Shown here piece by piece: positions 6,508 to 15,001 of a stretch of 64,000 bases of DNA. The DNA is taken from the NCBI GenBank assembly GCA_017463255.1, contig JAFTPP010000028.1, positions 1 through 64,000 on the forward strand, written 5' to 3'. The position numbers and the translations under genes are program-made. The stretch comes from Lachnospiraceae bacterium. GTDB taxonomy: Bacteria; Bacillota; Clostridia; Lachnospirales; Lachnospiraceae. The notes beneath the pieces were generated by a model that was not told the DNA's origin, searched no databases, and was given only the letters and a program-made list of their open reading frames with translations. Within the stretch, counting starts at the first letter, position 1, and the number at the start of each line of letters is the position of its first letter.

Positions 6508-7221
6508 TTAATAAATCTCTTCCAATTTTAACCTTAAATGTTCATAATTCATCAGATAGTTATATTCCATCATATATCTAAAGAGCTTAAATGCTTTAAC
6601 AAATATATCATAATCATTTTTTTCTTTTAATGATACTTCAATTATATATTCTTGTTTATTTTCATCACATACTTCAAATACCACTGCTCCTTTTCCAATA
6701 TCATATTTACTTGTGAGTTCAGCTTCCCCACTTGATGTAAGAACCACAAAATATACCTCACTCATAGAAAGCAATTGCATATTTAATGATATAATCTCAA
6801 TGACATTCCAAACCATCTCATAATATATATCCAAATCCGCTTCAGTTGGTAAGGTATATTCATGCTCCAATTTATTTCTCATTGTATTAAGCTTATTAAT
6901 TGATTTGCTTTGAAACATTCCTACATCAGCCAAAAAACCTGTCTTTTTTTCAAACTTCAAATTATTTTTACTAAATATTGACTTTAAATTCAATGTCTCG
7001 TAAAACAAATCCAACTGACTATCAACTGCTCTTTTTAAATTTGCTACAACTCCAATTTTTCCCTTTGCACTTTCTTCGCATAAATCCTGTTCTGCATATT
7101 TAAGAAAATCTTTTGGCATAATCTCATATTGCGGAATTTCAAAATTTGTTCCACTCCCCCCTTCTACTTGTACATAATCACATTTTAATAACCAATCTAT
7201 CAACTCTTCTACTCTTGTCAT
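6508..7221 (-). CDS. HEPN-like protein with RX4HXY motif (candidate RNase/toxin)
   Basis: A 237-residue protein of unrecognised family. Residues 108-122 read INKLNTMRNKLEHEY: Arg115-X4-His120-X-Tyr122, the catalytic signature of HEPN nucleases such as HepT toxins. An earlier helix, VVANLKRAVDSQLDLFY (residues 58-74), fits the first long helix of the HEPN four-helix bundle. The C-terminal 100 residues form an alpha/beta domain without known motifs. The start at 7221 is chosen for the GGAGG four bases upstream. No MNT nucleotidyltransferase antitoxin is adjacent; the partner could be the AraC-like protein or the small 47-residue protein. HEPN assignment is by motif only. Confidence 0.55.
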   Translation of the reverse strand: MTRVEELIDWLLKCDYVQVEGGSGTNFEIPQYEIMPKDFLKYAEQDLCEESAKGKIGVVANLKRAVDSQLDLFYETLNLKSIFSKNNLKFEKKTGFLADVGMFQSKSINKLNTMRNKLEHEYTLPTEADLDIYYEMVWNVIEIISLNMQLLSMSEVYFVVLTSSGEAELTSKYDIGKGAVVFEVCDENKQEYIIEVSLKEKNDYDIFVKAFKLFRYMMEYNYLMNYEHLRLKLEEIY

Positions 7222-7247
7222 AGTTCCTCCATAATACCGCACTCTTT

Positions 7248-7298
7248 AGTATAAGTGCCTTACATTGACTACAAAAAACAATGCAAGGCACTTATACT
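7248..7298 (-). terminator. Long hairpin at the junction between prfA and the accessory segment
   Basis: 20-bp arms (7248-7267 and 7279-7298) pair with a single mismatch around an A-rich loop. It lies just past the prfA stop, at the junction with the inserted segment. A clear U-run is missing on the minus strand, so it may be a processing or partial termination structure, or part of the recombination site. Confidence 0.5.
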
Positions 7299-7330
7299 AA
7301 CATCTCAACTATTCAATTTCTCAACTCGAC

Positions 7331-7397
7331 CTAAAAGTCATACTAACTAACCTAGTTATCATTCATCTTCGCAAGCTTGGCAGCCTGGTCGGCTGCG
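7331..7397. repeat. prfA 3'-end copy of the direct repeat (att-like)
   Basis: Coding end of intact prfA plus about 20 bases past its stop, matched at 62 of 67 positions by 5255-5321. It defines one edge of the accessory segment that contains the HEPN-motif and AraC-like genes. Confidence 0.75.
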
Positions 7398-8428
7398 ATA
7401 CAAGCATCAATGATATCCTGAATGTCACCATTCATAATTTTGTCTAACTTATAAAGTGTTAAATTGATACGATGATCGGTTACACGACCCTGTGGGAAGT
7501 TGTAAGTACGGATTTTTTCCGAACGGTCACCGGTACCAATCTGGCTCTTACGAAGCTCTGCTTCTGCATCATGTCTCTGCTGCTGCTCGATATCATACAG
7601 CTTTGCTTTTAAGAGAGCAAAAGCCTTAGCCTTATTCTGAAGCTGCGACTTTTCAGTCTGACTATATACCACAATACCTGTTGGGTAGTGGGTTAATCGT
7701 ACTGCGGAGTCCGTTGTATTGACACACTGACCACCGTTACCGGATGCACGCATAACGTCGATACGGATATCCTTTTCGTCGATAACAATATCAATGTCCT
7801 CATCAACCTCAGGCATTACCGCTACGGAGATGGTTGAAGTATGAATACGTCCGCCGGATTCTGTTTCAGGAACACGCTGCACACGATGAACACCACTTTC
7901 GTATTTCATCTTTGAATAAGCGCCCTGACCGGAAATCATGAACTGCACTTCCTTCATACCGCCAATACCGATATCATCCACGTTCATGGTCTCAACCTTC
8001 CAACGGTTTCCTTCTGCATAATGCACATACATACGGTAGATTTCAGCTGCAAATAATGCTGCTTCATCTCCACCTGCACCGGCACGGATTTCCACGATAA
8101 CGTTCTTTTCGTCATTAGGGTCCTTAGGTAACAGAAGAATCTTTAACTCCTGCTCTAAGCTTTCCACACGCTTTTTCGCATCATTCAATTCTTCTTTTAA
8201 CATATCTCGCATATCTTCATCACTTTCTTCCTCTAAAAGAGCAAGACTGTCTTCGATATCCTGTTTACTCTGCTTATATGCCTTATACGCATCTACGATT
8301 GGCTGTAAATCACTCTGCTCTTTCATGAGCTTACGGAATCTTTCCTGATTGTTGGTAACATCAGGCTCACTTAATTCTCCCATGATTTCTTCCATTCGGA
8401 TTAACAAATCTTCTAACTTATCAAACAT
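7352..8428 (-). CDS. prfA: Peptide chain release factor 1
   Basis: 358 residues, the usual RF1 length. It recognises UAA and UAG stop codons on the ribosome and triggers peptidyl-tRNA hydrolysis. The GGQ loop is present in [18 protein letters not shown], and the N-terminal coiled domain and C-terminal [14 protein letters not shown] tail are normal. prmC, the methyltransferase that modifies the GGQ glutamine, lies 11 bases upstream on the same strand, the classical pairing. The 3' end is duplicated at 5255-5321, suggesting it serves as an integration site; the gene itself remains intact. Confidence 0.97.
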   Translation of the reverse strand: MFDKLEDLLIRMEEIMGELSEPDVTNNQERFRKLMKEQSDLQPIVDAYKAYKQSKQDIEDSLALLEEESDEDMRDMLKEELNDAKKRVESLEQELKILLLPKDPNDEKNVIVEIRAGAGGDEAALFAAEIYRMYVHYAEGNRWKVETMNVDDIGIGGMKEVQFMISGQGAYSKMKYESGVHRVQRVPETESGGRIHTSTISVAVMPEVDEDIDIVIDEKDIRIDVMRASGNGGQCVNTTDSAVRLTHYPTGIVVYSQTEKSQLQNKAKAFALLKAKLYDIEQQQRHDAEAELRKSQIGTGDRSEKIRTYNFPQGRVTDHRINLTLYKLDKIMNGDIQDIIDACIAADQAAKLAKMNDN

Positions 8429-8439
8429 AAAAAACCTCT

Positions 8440-9294
8440 CTATTCCACAAAAGTAGCATACACCACTCTATCATTGCCTGCAAAATCCTTCATTGCCCGG
8501 ATTTCACCATACCCTTCCTTTTCTAAAATAGCACAAACATCTTCTCTTTCATCATGTCCGATTTCAAAAAAGAGCATACCGCCTCTTGTAAGATATCCTT
8601 TGGCATCCCTACTGATTCTTCTGTAAAACAGTAATCCATCCTCGCTACCATCCAGTGCCATCATAGGTTCATGGGCCTTTACCTCTTCTTCCAAAGTCGG
8701 AATCACTGCACTTTGGATATATGGCGGATTTGACACAATAATGTCAAATTTGCCACTTACATTTTCAAACAAGTCACTTTGGATAAATGTCGCCTTAAGT
8801 CCAAGCTTTGAAGCATTACTTCTTGCAACTTCAAGTGCCTCTTGGGATAAATCCACTCCTACGCCCACACAGTCATTGGAATAATGTAAAAGGCTTAACA
8901 AAATACAACCGGAACCTGTGCACATATCAAGAATGCTCATTCCGTCATGTAAATGACGCAGCACCTCTTCTACCAGATTTTCCGTATCCTGTCTTGGAAT
9001 CAGAACATGCTTATTAACATCAAATTCCAATCCCATAAATTCCTGCACACCGGTTAAATGTTGAAGGGGAATCCGTAACCCACGTTTGCAAATCAAATCA
9101 GAAAACGTATTACATTGAGACGCTTCCACCGGTCTGTCAGGGTACATATACATATCATTCCGGTTTGTACCGCATACATACTCAAGCAATAATCTGGCAT
9201 CAAGCTCTGCCTCTGCCACCCCGGCATCTTTCAAAGCTTCTACGCCCTCACGATACAAGCGGATATATTCCACTCCCTCGGCATAATCTCTCAT
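8440..9294 (-). CDS. prmC: Release factor glutamine methyltransferase
   Basis: About 284 residues. It methylates the glutamine of the GGQ loop of RF1/RF2 with S-adenosylmethionine. Seen: an N-terminal helical domain, motif [15 protein letters not shown], and the substrate-binding NPPY in [11 protein letters not shown], which recognises a planar amide. The start at 9294 (MRDYAEG) is preferred because GGAG lies about seven bases upstream; an ATG at 9306 has no ribosome site. It lies directly upstream of prfA in a DUF1385-prmC-prfA operon. Confidence 0.94.
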   Translation of the reverse strand: MRDYAEGVEYIRLYREGVEALKDAGVAEAELDARLLLEYVCGTNRNDMYMYPDRPVEASQCNTFSDLICKRGLRIPLQHLTGVQEFMGLEFDVNKHVLIPRQDTENLVEEVLRHLHDGMSILDMCTGSGCILLSLLHYSNDCVGVGVDLSQEALEVARSNASKLGLKATFIQSDLFENVSGKFDIIVSNPPYIQSAVIPTLEEEVKAHEPMMALDGSEDGLLFYRRISRDAKGYLTRGGMLFFEIGHDEREDVCAILEKEGYGEIRAMKDFAGNDRVVYATFVE

Positions 9295-9326
9295 ACATGA
9301 CTCCATATCGTCTTGTTTTTTCTATA

Positions 9327-10358
9327 CTACTCAATATGCTCCTGGTCAGTATATGCTTTATCCTTGTATTTTTCTTTGTCCTCTGCCTGAATTGCCTTTA
9401 ATTCTTCCAAATCAGCATCAAAGTTCTCTACAAGGAATGCTTTCCAGTCAAATACTGCTTCTACCGAAGCAATGGCAACCAAAATCATCTCTTCATCCGG
9501 CTCTTTGGTTGTTAATTTCTGTAACAACATACCCGGATAAGACAACAGGTTCATAATCAGACTGCTGCTCTTTCCTGCAATACGGATAATCTCATAAGAG
9601 ATACCTGCAACCACAGGGATTAACGCTACACGGAGTAATACTCTTTGTACCGGATTTTCCACAGTGATAAAAAAGAACAAAATACAACTGATAAACATTA
9701 CATACAACATAAAGCTGGTTCCGCAACGTTTATGTTTTCTGGAACTCTTCTTAACGTTTCTTACAGTAAGAGGACGTCCTCTTTCAATACAGTTAATACA
9801 TTTATGCTCGGCACCGTGATATCTGTACAACCGGCGGATATCCTTCATAATGGAAATTGCTATGACGTATAATACAAAAATTACAATACGGATAACGCCT
9901 TCCAATGCAAGCAACAATGTTTTACTTCTCACAAATGTATCAAATAAGGAAGTAATATAATAAGGAAGCACCATAAAAATACCCACAGCAAGTGCCACTG
10001 CAAGAATGGTGGTAAGTCCCATCAAAATGGTTTCTGCCTTATCCTTAAACACCTTATTTAAAGCTTTATCGGATAATGTTTCTTTTGCCGTTTCATCTTC
10101 ATAAAAATCGGCAGAGTAATTAATGGCTCTCATACCTAAACGCATAGAGTCAATCAAATTAAAAATACCTCTGATAAATGGTATCTTCTTAACAACACTA
10201 CCATGTATAACTCCAAGGTACTCCTGTGTTTCTATTTCTATCTCCCCATTCGGTTTACGCACCGCTACCGCATAATGATCCTGATTTTTCATCATGACGC
10301 CTTCCAGAACAGCCTGTCCGCCAATTCCGGAATAGCATTTTTTCCTTTTCTTAGCCAT
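9327..10358 (-). CDS. DUF1385 family membrane protein (YqhQ-like)
   Basis: About 343 residues. Begins MAKKRKKCYSGIGGQAVLEG; the GGQAVLEGVMM stretch is the DUF1385 hallmark. Around four membrane segments lie near residues 105-130, 150-170, 215-235 and 240-260, with a conserved YRYHGAEHKCINC motif (His and Cys) between them and a TSFMLYVMF helix. An acidic, Lys-rich tail ends the protein. The start at 10358 is set by GGAGG just upstream. The family is conserved beside prmC/prfA/rpmE in Clostridia; its biochemical role is unknown. Confidence 0.9.
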   Translation of the reverse strand: MAKKRKKCYSGIGGQAVLEGVMMKNQDHYAVAVRKPNGEIEIETQEYLGVIHGSVVKKIPFIRGIFNLIDSMRLGMRAINYSADFYEDETAKETLSDKALNKVFKDKAETILMGLTTILAVALAVGIFMVLPYYITSLFDTFVRSKTLLLALEGVIRIVIFVLYVIAISIMKDIRRLYRYHGAEHKCINCIERGRPLTVRNVKKSSRKHKRCGTSFMLYVMFISCILFFFITVENPVQRVLLRVALIPVVAGISYEIIRIAGKSSSLIMNLLSYPGMLLQKLTTKEPDEEMILVAIASVEAVFDWKAFLVENFDADLEELKAIQAEDKEKYKDKAYTDQEHIE

Positions 10359-10424
10359 GCTTTCCTCCATTTCCCTTAAGCCTTTACGGGGCAGGGTAAA
10401 TCAAATAACTCTCGTACTTAATTT

Positions 10425-10467
10425 TCTTATAAAGTAAAATAAGGTTGAGATAAAATACCTCAACCTT
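10425..10467 (-). terminator. Terminator after rpmE
   Basis: Arms AAGGTTGAG and CTCAACCTT (10441-10467) with a 9-base loop; on the minus strand the stem is followed by ATTTTACTTT. It lies just past the rpmE stop and may limit read-through into DUF1385-prmC-prfA. Confidence 0.75.
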
Positions 10468-10477
10468 CTTACACGTC

Positions 10478-10684
10478 TTATTTGCTTTCCACACCGTATT
10501 TCTTATTGAATTTATCAATACGACCAGCAGCTCTAACAGCTTTCTGCTGTCCTGTGTAGAATGAATGGCATTTAGAACATACTTCTACGTGAATCTCAGA
10601 CTTTGTAGATCCTGTTACAAATGTGTTACCACAGTTACATGTTACAGTTGCCTGATAATAGTTTGGATGTATTCCTTCTCTCAT
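10478..10684 (-). CDS. rpmE: 50S ribosomal protein bL31 (zinc-binding type)
   Basis: 68 residues beginning [20 protein letters not shown]. It is a component of the large ribosomal subunit that bridges to the small subunit. The CNCGN and [10 protein letters not shown] pairs give the four-cysteine zinc site of the Zn-containing (C+) L31 form, which also serves as a zinc reservoir. The start is fixed by AGGTG seven bases upstream. It is preceded by rho, as in many Firmicutes. A 12-bp imperfect hairpin (GAATCATCTTGT/ACAAGACGATTC, 10715-10752) sits in its leader. Confidence 0.96.
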   Translation of the reverse strand: MREGIHPNYYQATVTCNCGNTFVTGSTKSEIHVEVCSKCHSFYTGQQKAVRAAGRIDKFNKKYGVESK

Positions 10685-10714
10685 TTCTTTCACCTCTCTA
10701 TTCTAGAATAGAAT

Positions 10715-10752
10715 CATCTTGTTATTATTACTATCTGTTACAAGACGATTCT
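10715..10752 (-). promoter_or_regulatory. Hairpin in the rho-rpmE gap / rpmE leader
   Basis: Arms GAATCATCTTGT and ACAAGACGATTC pair with one mismatch over a 14-base loop, 31 bases before the rpmE start codon. There is no U-run, so it is more likely a leader structure than a terminator. L31 genes are often autoregulated through their leader, but no known L31 RNA motif is recognised here. Confidence 0.4.
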
Positions 10753-10826
10753 CGTATAATTACGTCCGTTCTCATAAACAGCTCTCTTATTGTAGCATAG
10801 CTTATTCTATGATGCAAGAACTTTTT

Positions 10827-12194
10827 TTAGATAAATTTCATCTTTGAAACCATCTGTACAAACTCGCCATTATTTCGTGTTTTCTTAAACATATCAAGAA
10901 TTTTATCTACCGCTTCATCCTGCTTTAATCCATTAAGGGCTTTTCGCATAACATTGATTGCATCTAATTCATCCGGAGTCATTAACAGGTCTTCACGTCT
11001 TGTTCCTGATTTTGCAATATCAATGGCAGGGAAGATTCTCTTTTCTGAAAGCTTCCGGTCAAGAACCATTTCCATATTACCGGTTCCTTTAAATTCTTCA
11101 TATACCACATCATCCATCTTAGAACCTGTATCCACCAAAGCAGTTGCAAGGATGGTAAGACTTCCGCCCTCTCTCATATTTCGTGCAGCACCAAAGAAAC
11201 GTTTTGGCATATGAAGCGCAGCCGGGTCAAGACCACCGGAAAGGGTTCTTCCTGAAGGCGGCACGGTTAAGTTGTATGCTCTTGTAAGACGGGTGATACT
11301 GTCTAAAAGAATCATAACATCCTTCTTATGCTCTACAAGACGTTTTGCTCTTTCAATAACCATCTCGGAAACTCTCTTATGATGTTCCGGCAATTCATCA
11401 AATGTAGAATAGATAACCTCAACATTAGGTCCTTCTATTGCTTCTCTGATATCCGTTACTTCTTCCGGTCTTTCATCAATTAACAAAATAATCATATGAA
11501 CTTCCGGATTATTACGCTGTACTGATTTTGCCACTTCTTTTAATAAGGTAGTCTTACCTGCCTTTGGTGGTGATACAATCATACCACGCTGTCCCTTACC
11601 CACAGGACTCATCAAATCCATCACTCTCATGGCAACACCGGAACCGGGTACCTCTAATTTTAATCTCTCATCCGGGAAAATTGGAGTCATGTCTTCAAAA
11701 TTGGTTCTTCTTGAAGCCACTTCCGGCGGATAACCGTTAATTTTCTTTACAAATAAAAGTGCACTGAACTTTTCATTCTGTGTCCGTATTCTGGTATTAC
11801 CTTCAATAATATCCCCTGTCTTCATATTAAATCTGCGAATCTGGCTTGGCGCCACATACACATCATTTTCACCCGGGAGATAATTCTCGCATCGGATAAA
11901 TCCATATCCATCGGGCATTACTTCCAAAATTCCGCCTGCAGCAATACCACTGTCAAGCTCTGCCGGATATTTCTCATCCTTTTCACTCTTTTCCGTCGTC
12001 TCCTGATTCTCAGAACGCTTCACTAAAACAGGCTTAATTTCCACACTTTTACCTGCCTGACGGTCGTTCTCATCAGCAGCCAACATTGCATCCACGATTT
12101 CAGATTTTTTCATAGTTGATGCTCCTTTAATTCCTCTTGCCTTGGCAATCTCTTTTAATTCTGCCAATCCTAAAGACTCATATTTTTCTCTCAT
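10827..12194 (-). CDS. rho: Transcription termination factor Rho
   Basis: About 455 residues. Rho is an RNA-dependent ATPase/helicase that ends transcription. Seen in order: the N-terminal Rho_N helices (LAELKEIAKARGIKGASTMK), a charged linker, the cold-shock RNA-binding fold (GYGFIRCENYLPGENDVYV), Walker A PPKAGKTTLLKE, the LIDERPEEVTDIRE segment, and the Q/R-loop region. The start MREKYESLG at 12194 is set by GGAGGAATTGC; the longer frame has no ribosome site. It heads the cluster rho-rpmE-DUF1385-prmC-prfA. Confidence 0.97.
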   Translation of the reverse strand: MREKYESLGLAELKEIAKARGIKGASTMKKSEIVDAMLAADENDRQAGKSVEIKPVLVKRSENQETTEKSEKDEKYPAELDSGIAAGGILEVMPDGYGFIRCENYLPGENDVYVAPSQIRRFNMKTGDIIEGNTRIRTQNEKFSALLFVKKINGYPPEVASRRTNFEDMTPIFPDERLKLEVPGSGVAMRVMDLMSPVGKGQRGMIVSPPKAGKTTLLKEVAKSVQRNNPEVHMIILLIDERPEEVTDIREAIEGPNVEVIYSTFDELPEHHKRVSEMVIERAKRLVEHKKDVMILLDSITRLTRAYNLTVPPSGRTLSGGLDPAALHMPKRFFGAARNMREGGSLTILATALVDTGSKMDDVVYEEFKGTGNMEMVLDRKLSEKRIFPAIDIAKSGTRREDLLMTPDELDAINVMRKALNGLKQDEAVDKILDMFKKTRNNGEFVQMVSKMKFI

Positions 12195-12357
12195 GCAATT
12201 CCTCCATTTTTTACATAAATGCATTATCTAAATTCTAATCAGGGGTAAATATTTAAGAAACGCCTGTATTCTACAGACATAGATTACTAAGAAATATTAG
12301 ATATTTCACCTTTAGACTTATTCAATATAACACATATTTTTCAAAAACAAAAGGCTA

Positions 12358-12386
12358 TTGTAAAAAATTTCTTCTTATTATATGAT
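12358..12386 (+). promoter_or_regulatory. Sigma-A promoter of the malic enzyme gene
   Basis: TTGTAA (12358-12363), a 17-base spacer, then TATGAT (12381-12386), 30 bases before the start codon, which has AGAGGAG as ribosome site. Close to the vegetative consensus. Confidence 0.65.
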
Positions 12387-12416
12387 GTTATAGAAAATCA
12401 GAGGAGATTTAATACT

Positions 12417-13571
12417 ATGACAACAAACGAAAAAGCTCTTATGCTCCATGAAAAATGGAACGGAAAACTTGAAACAGTTTCAAAGACTCCGGTAAAATCC
12501 CGTGAGGATCTTGCTCTTGCCTACACACCCGGTGTAGCAGAACCTTGTAAAGTAATTGCCGAGGACAAAGAAGCTGCATACAAATATACAATGAAAGCAA
12601 ACACAGTAGCCGTTGTTTCTGACGGCAGTGCTGTTTTAGGACTTGGAAATATCGGACCATATGCTGCCATGCCTGTTATGGAGGGAAAAGCGGTCTTATT
12701 TAAAGAGTTTGGCGGTGTAAATGCAGTTCCCATCTGCCTTGACACACAAGATACAGAAGAGATTATCAAAGCCGTAACCTATTTGGCACCGGGATTTGGA
12801 GGTATTAATTTAGAAGATATCAGTGCGCCCCGTTGTTTTGAAATTGAAGAACGTTTAAAAGCTACTCTTGACATTCCTGTATTCCATGATGACCAGCATG
12901 GCACTGCTATTGTGGTTCTCGCAGGAATCATTAACGGATTAAAAGTAGTAAAAAAAGAAAAAGAAAACTGTAAAGTTGTTGTTAACGGTGCCGGAAGCGC
13001 CGGTGTCGCTATCACCAAATTATTATTAACATATGGATTTAAAAACGTCATCATGTGTGACAAGGTGGGTATTATCGGAAAAGACACCGAAGGCTTAAAC
13101 TGGATGCAGCAAAAGATGTCTGAAGTTACCAATCCTAATAATGAAAAAGGAAACCTTGCAGATGCCTTAAAAGGTGCTGACATCTTTGTTGGTGTTTCTG
13201 CTCCTAATATCGTTACTCCTGAGATGGTATCTTCCATGAACCAAGATTCCATTCTCTTTGCCATGGCAAACCCTGTTCCTGAGATTATGCCTGACGTAGC
13301 AAAAGCTGCCGGCGCAAGAATTGTCGGAACAGGACGCAGCGACTTCCCTAACCAGGTAAATAATGTAGTTGCTTTCCCGGGAATTTTTAAAGGTGCCTTA
13401 GAAGCACGTGCAAAGCAGATTACAGAGGATATGAAGCTTGCTGCTGCTCTTGCAATCGCAGGATTAGTTCCTTCGGATGAATTAAATGAGAATAACATTA
13501 TGCCACAGGCCTTTGACCCTAAAGTGGCTGAAGTTGTGGCAAATGCGGTAAAAGCCCATGTGGAACGATAA
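12417..13571 (+). CDS. NAD(P)-dependent malic enzyme
   Basis: 384 residues, the short bacterial malic enzyme length. It decarboxylates malate to pyruvate with NAD(P) reduction. Seen: the catalytic-tyrosine segment LAYTPGVAEPC near residue 35, the catalytic-lysine segment in MEGKAVLFKEFG, the metal-binding DDQHGTAIV, and the Rossmann VVNGAGSAGVAITKLL. The coenzyme preference cannot be read with confidence. It has its own promoter and AGAGGAGATTT ribosome site and is divergent from rho. Its end overlaps the next gene by 14 bases, so the radical SAM gene is probably cotranscribed. Confidence 0.95.
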   Translation: MTTNEKALMLHEKWNGKLETVSKTPVKSREDLALAYTPGVAEPCKVIAEDKEAAYKYTMKANTVAVVSDGSAVLGLGNIGPYAAMPVMEGKAVLFKEFGGVNAVPICLDTQDTEEIIKAVTYLAPGFGGINLEDISAPRCFEIEERLKATLDIPVFHDDQHGTAIVVLAGIINGLKVVKKEKENCKVVVNGAGSAGVAITKLLLTYGFKNVIMCDKVGIIGKDTEGLNWMQQKMSEVTNPNNEKGNLADALKGADIFVGVSAPNIVTPEMVSSMNQDSILFAMANPVPEIMPDVAKAAGARIVGTGRSDFPNQVNNVVAFPGIFKGALEARAKQITEDMKLAAALAIAGLVPSDELNENNIMPQAFDPKVAEVVANAVKAHVER

Positions 13572-14493
13572 ACCATACTATTCTCTGGATTATTACTTAA
13601 AAGAAAAATATGGTGAAAAAATATATAAAATCGCCCTTGACGGCGGAATGACCTGCCCTAACAGGGATGGTTCATTGGGCTATGGCGGTTGCATCTTTTG
13701 CAGTGAAAGAGGAAGCGGTGATTACGCATCTCCCCGCTTCATTTCCATCCATGAACAAATGGAATATGGCCGCACTCTGTTCAAAGAAAAAAATACAGGC
13801 AACAAATATATTGCATATTTTCAATCCTTTACTAACACCTATGCGCCTGTTTCCTATTTAAAAGATATCTTTACCGAAGCACTTACCGAACCGGATGTGG
13901 TTGGAATTTCCATTGGAACAAGACCTGATTGTCTCGGTGAAGAAGTAATTAAATTACTGGTGTTATTAAAAAATCAGTATCCGGATAAATTTATCTGGGT
14001 AGAATTGGGCTTACAGACCATTCATGAAAAAACAGCAACATTTATCCGCCGTGGATACCCTCTTTCCTGCTATGACGACGCTGTCTTAAGGCTAAAAGCA
14101 CACGACATACCTGTCATAACCCATATAATTCTGGGATTACCCCATGAAAATATGACACATTATCTGGAAACGGTAAGACATTTGAACAAACTGGGGATAT
14201 TCGGAATCAAGTTACAACTGCTTCATGTCATAAGAGGAACGGATTTAGTATCCTATTACGAATCGAATCCGGATGCATTTTTCCTCATGGACAAGGAAAA
14301 ATACCTAAAAGCAGTTGTGTCATGTCTCGAAATATTAAATCCTGACATAACAATTCACCGTGTGACAGGTGACGGCCCCCGTGAATTAACCCTGGCTCCC
14401 TTATGGAGTCTTAACAAACGTGATGTACTAAACTCTTTACACAAGTACATGCGAACGCAACATACCTATCAAGGAAAGTATTATTATGACTAA
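13558..14493 (+). CDS. TIGR01212-type radical SAM protein (YhcC-like)
   Basis: 311 residues. The N-terminal part reads KIALDGGMTCPNRDGSLGYG then GCIFCSERGSGDYA: three cysteines (C-X11-C-X2-C) binding the radical-SAM 4Fe-4S cluster, in the pattern of the TIGR01212/YhcC family. Further conserved parts are YFQSFTNTYAP, SIGTRPDC and WVELGLQTIH, the last two lining the SAM site. The substrate reaction is not established for the family. It starts inside the malic enzyme gene and its end overlaps DUF4364 by 8 bases. Confidence 0.9.
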   Translation: MWNDKPYYSLDYYLKEKYGEKIYKIALDGGMTCPNRDGSLGYGGCIFCSERGSGDYASPRFISIHEQMEYGRTLFKEKNTGNKYIAYFQSFTNTYAPVSYLKDIFTEALTEPDVVGISIGTRPDCLGEEVIKLLVLLKNQYPDKFIWVELGLQTIHEKTATFIRRGYPLSCYDDAVLRLKAHDIPVITHIILGLPHENMTHYLETVRHLNKLGIFGIKLQLLHVIRGTDLVSYYESNPDAFFLMDKEKYLKAVVSCLEILNPDITIHRVTGDGPRELTLAPLWSLNKRDVLNSLHKYMRTQHTYQGKYYYD

Positions 14494-15001
14494 TTCAACA
14501 TTGACTCTTTACAAACTAATTGTTTTATATATGTTAAATAAAGTGGATTTTCCCCTTTCCAAAGCACAAATTAGTGATTTTATTTTGGGAAAGGAGTATA
14601 CGAACTTTTTAACCCTTCAAGAAGTGTTAAATGATTTAGTAGATGCAGGCTTTGTAGAAAGCAAAACCATGAGAAACAGAACCCTTCTTACGATTACGCA
14701 AGAAGGGCAAAATACATTGTCATATTTTGAAAACCGGATTAATCCGGAAATCATTGAAGATATTAATGAATACTTTATCAACAATAATATGCAGATAAAA
14801 AACGAACTGGCTGTTCAGGCTCAGTATTATAAAAATACTGCCGGTGAATATACTGCTGAACTTGTGGTAAAAGACAAAAATGTGAATCTCATCAGTCTGT
14901 CGTTAAGCGTTCCTACAGAGGATATTGCTTCTTCCATCTGTGCTAACTGGCAAAAGAAAAACGAAAGCATTTATCAGTATTTGACCAAAGAATTATTCTA
15001 A
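14486..15001 (+). CDS. DUF4364 family winged-helix protein
   Basis: 171 residues. Residues 1-85 look like a winged helix-turn-helix: LYKLIVLYMLNKVDFPLSKAQISDFIL, then LQEVLNDLVDAGFVESK and a wing TLLTITQEGQNTL. The C-terminal half is the alpha/beta domain of DUF4364, a Clostridial family of unknown function that probably regulates transcription. It overlaps the radical SAM gene by 8 bases and, at its end, the convergent phosphodiesterase gene by 9 bases. Confidence 0.85.
   Translation: MTNSTLTLYKLIVLYMLNKVDFPLSKAQISDFILGKEYTNFLTLQEVLNDLVDAGFVESKTMRNRTLLTITQEGQNTLSYFENRINPEIIEDINEYFINNNMQIKNELAVQAQYYKNTAGEYTAELVVKDKNVNLISLSLSVPTEDIASSICANWQKKNESIYQYLTKELF

Noticed and set aside
6322-6531. 69-codon plus-strand frame between the AraC-like and HEPN-motif genes
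   Set aside because: No ribosome site, AT-rich random composition, and it overlaps the end of the HEPN-motif gene. An AAGGAGG on the minus strand in this gap leads only to frames of 17 codons or fewer.
12779-13576. 265-codon frame on the minus strand opposite the malic enzyme
   Set aside because: It is the mirror of a highly conserved coding region, has no ribosome site and encodes low-complexity Ser/Thr/Pro-rich sequence with no known motif.
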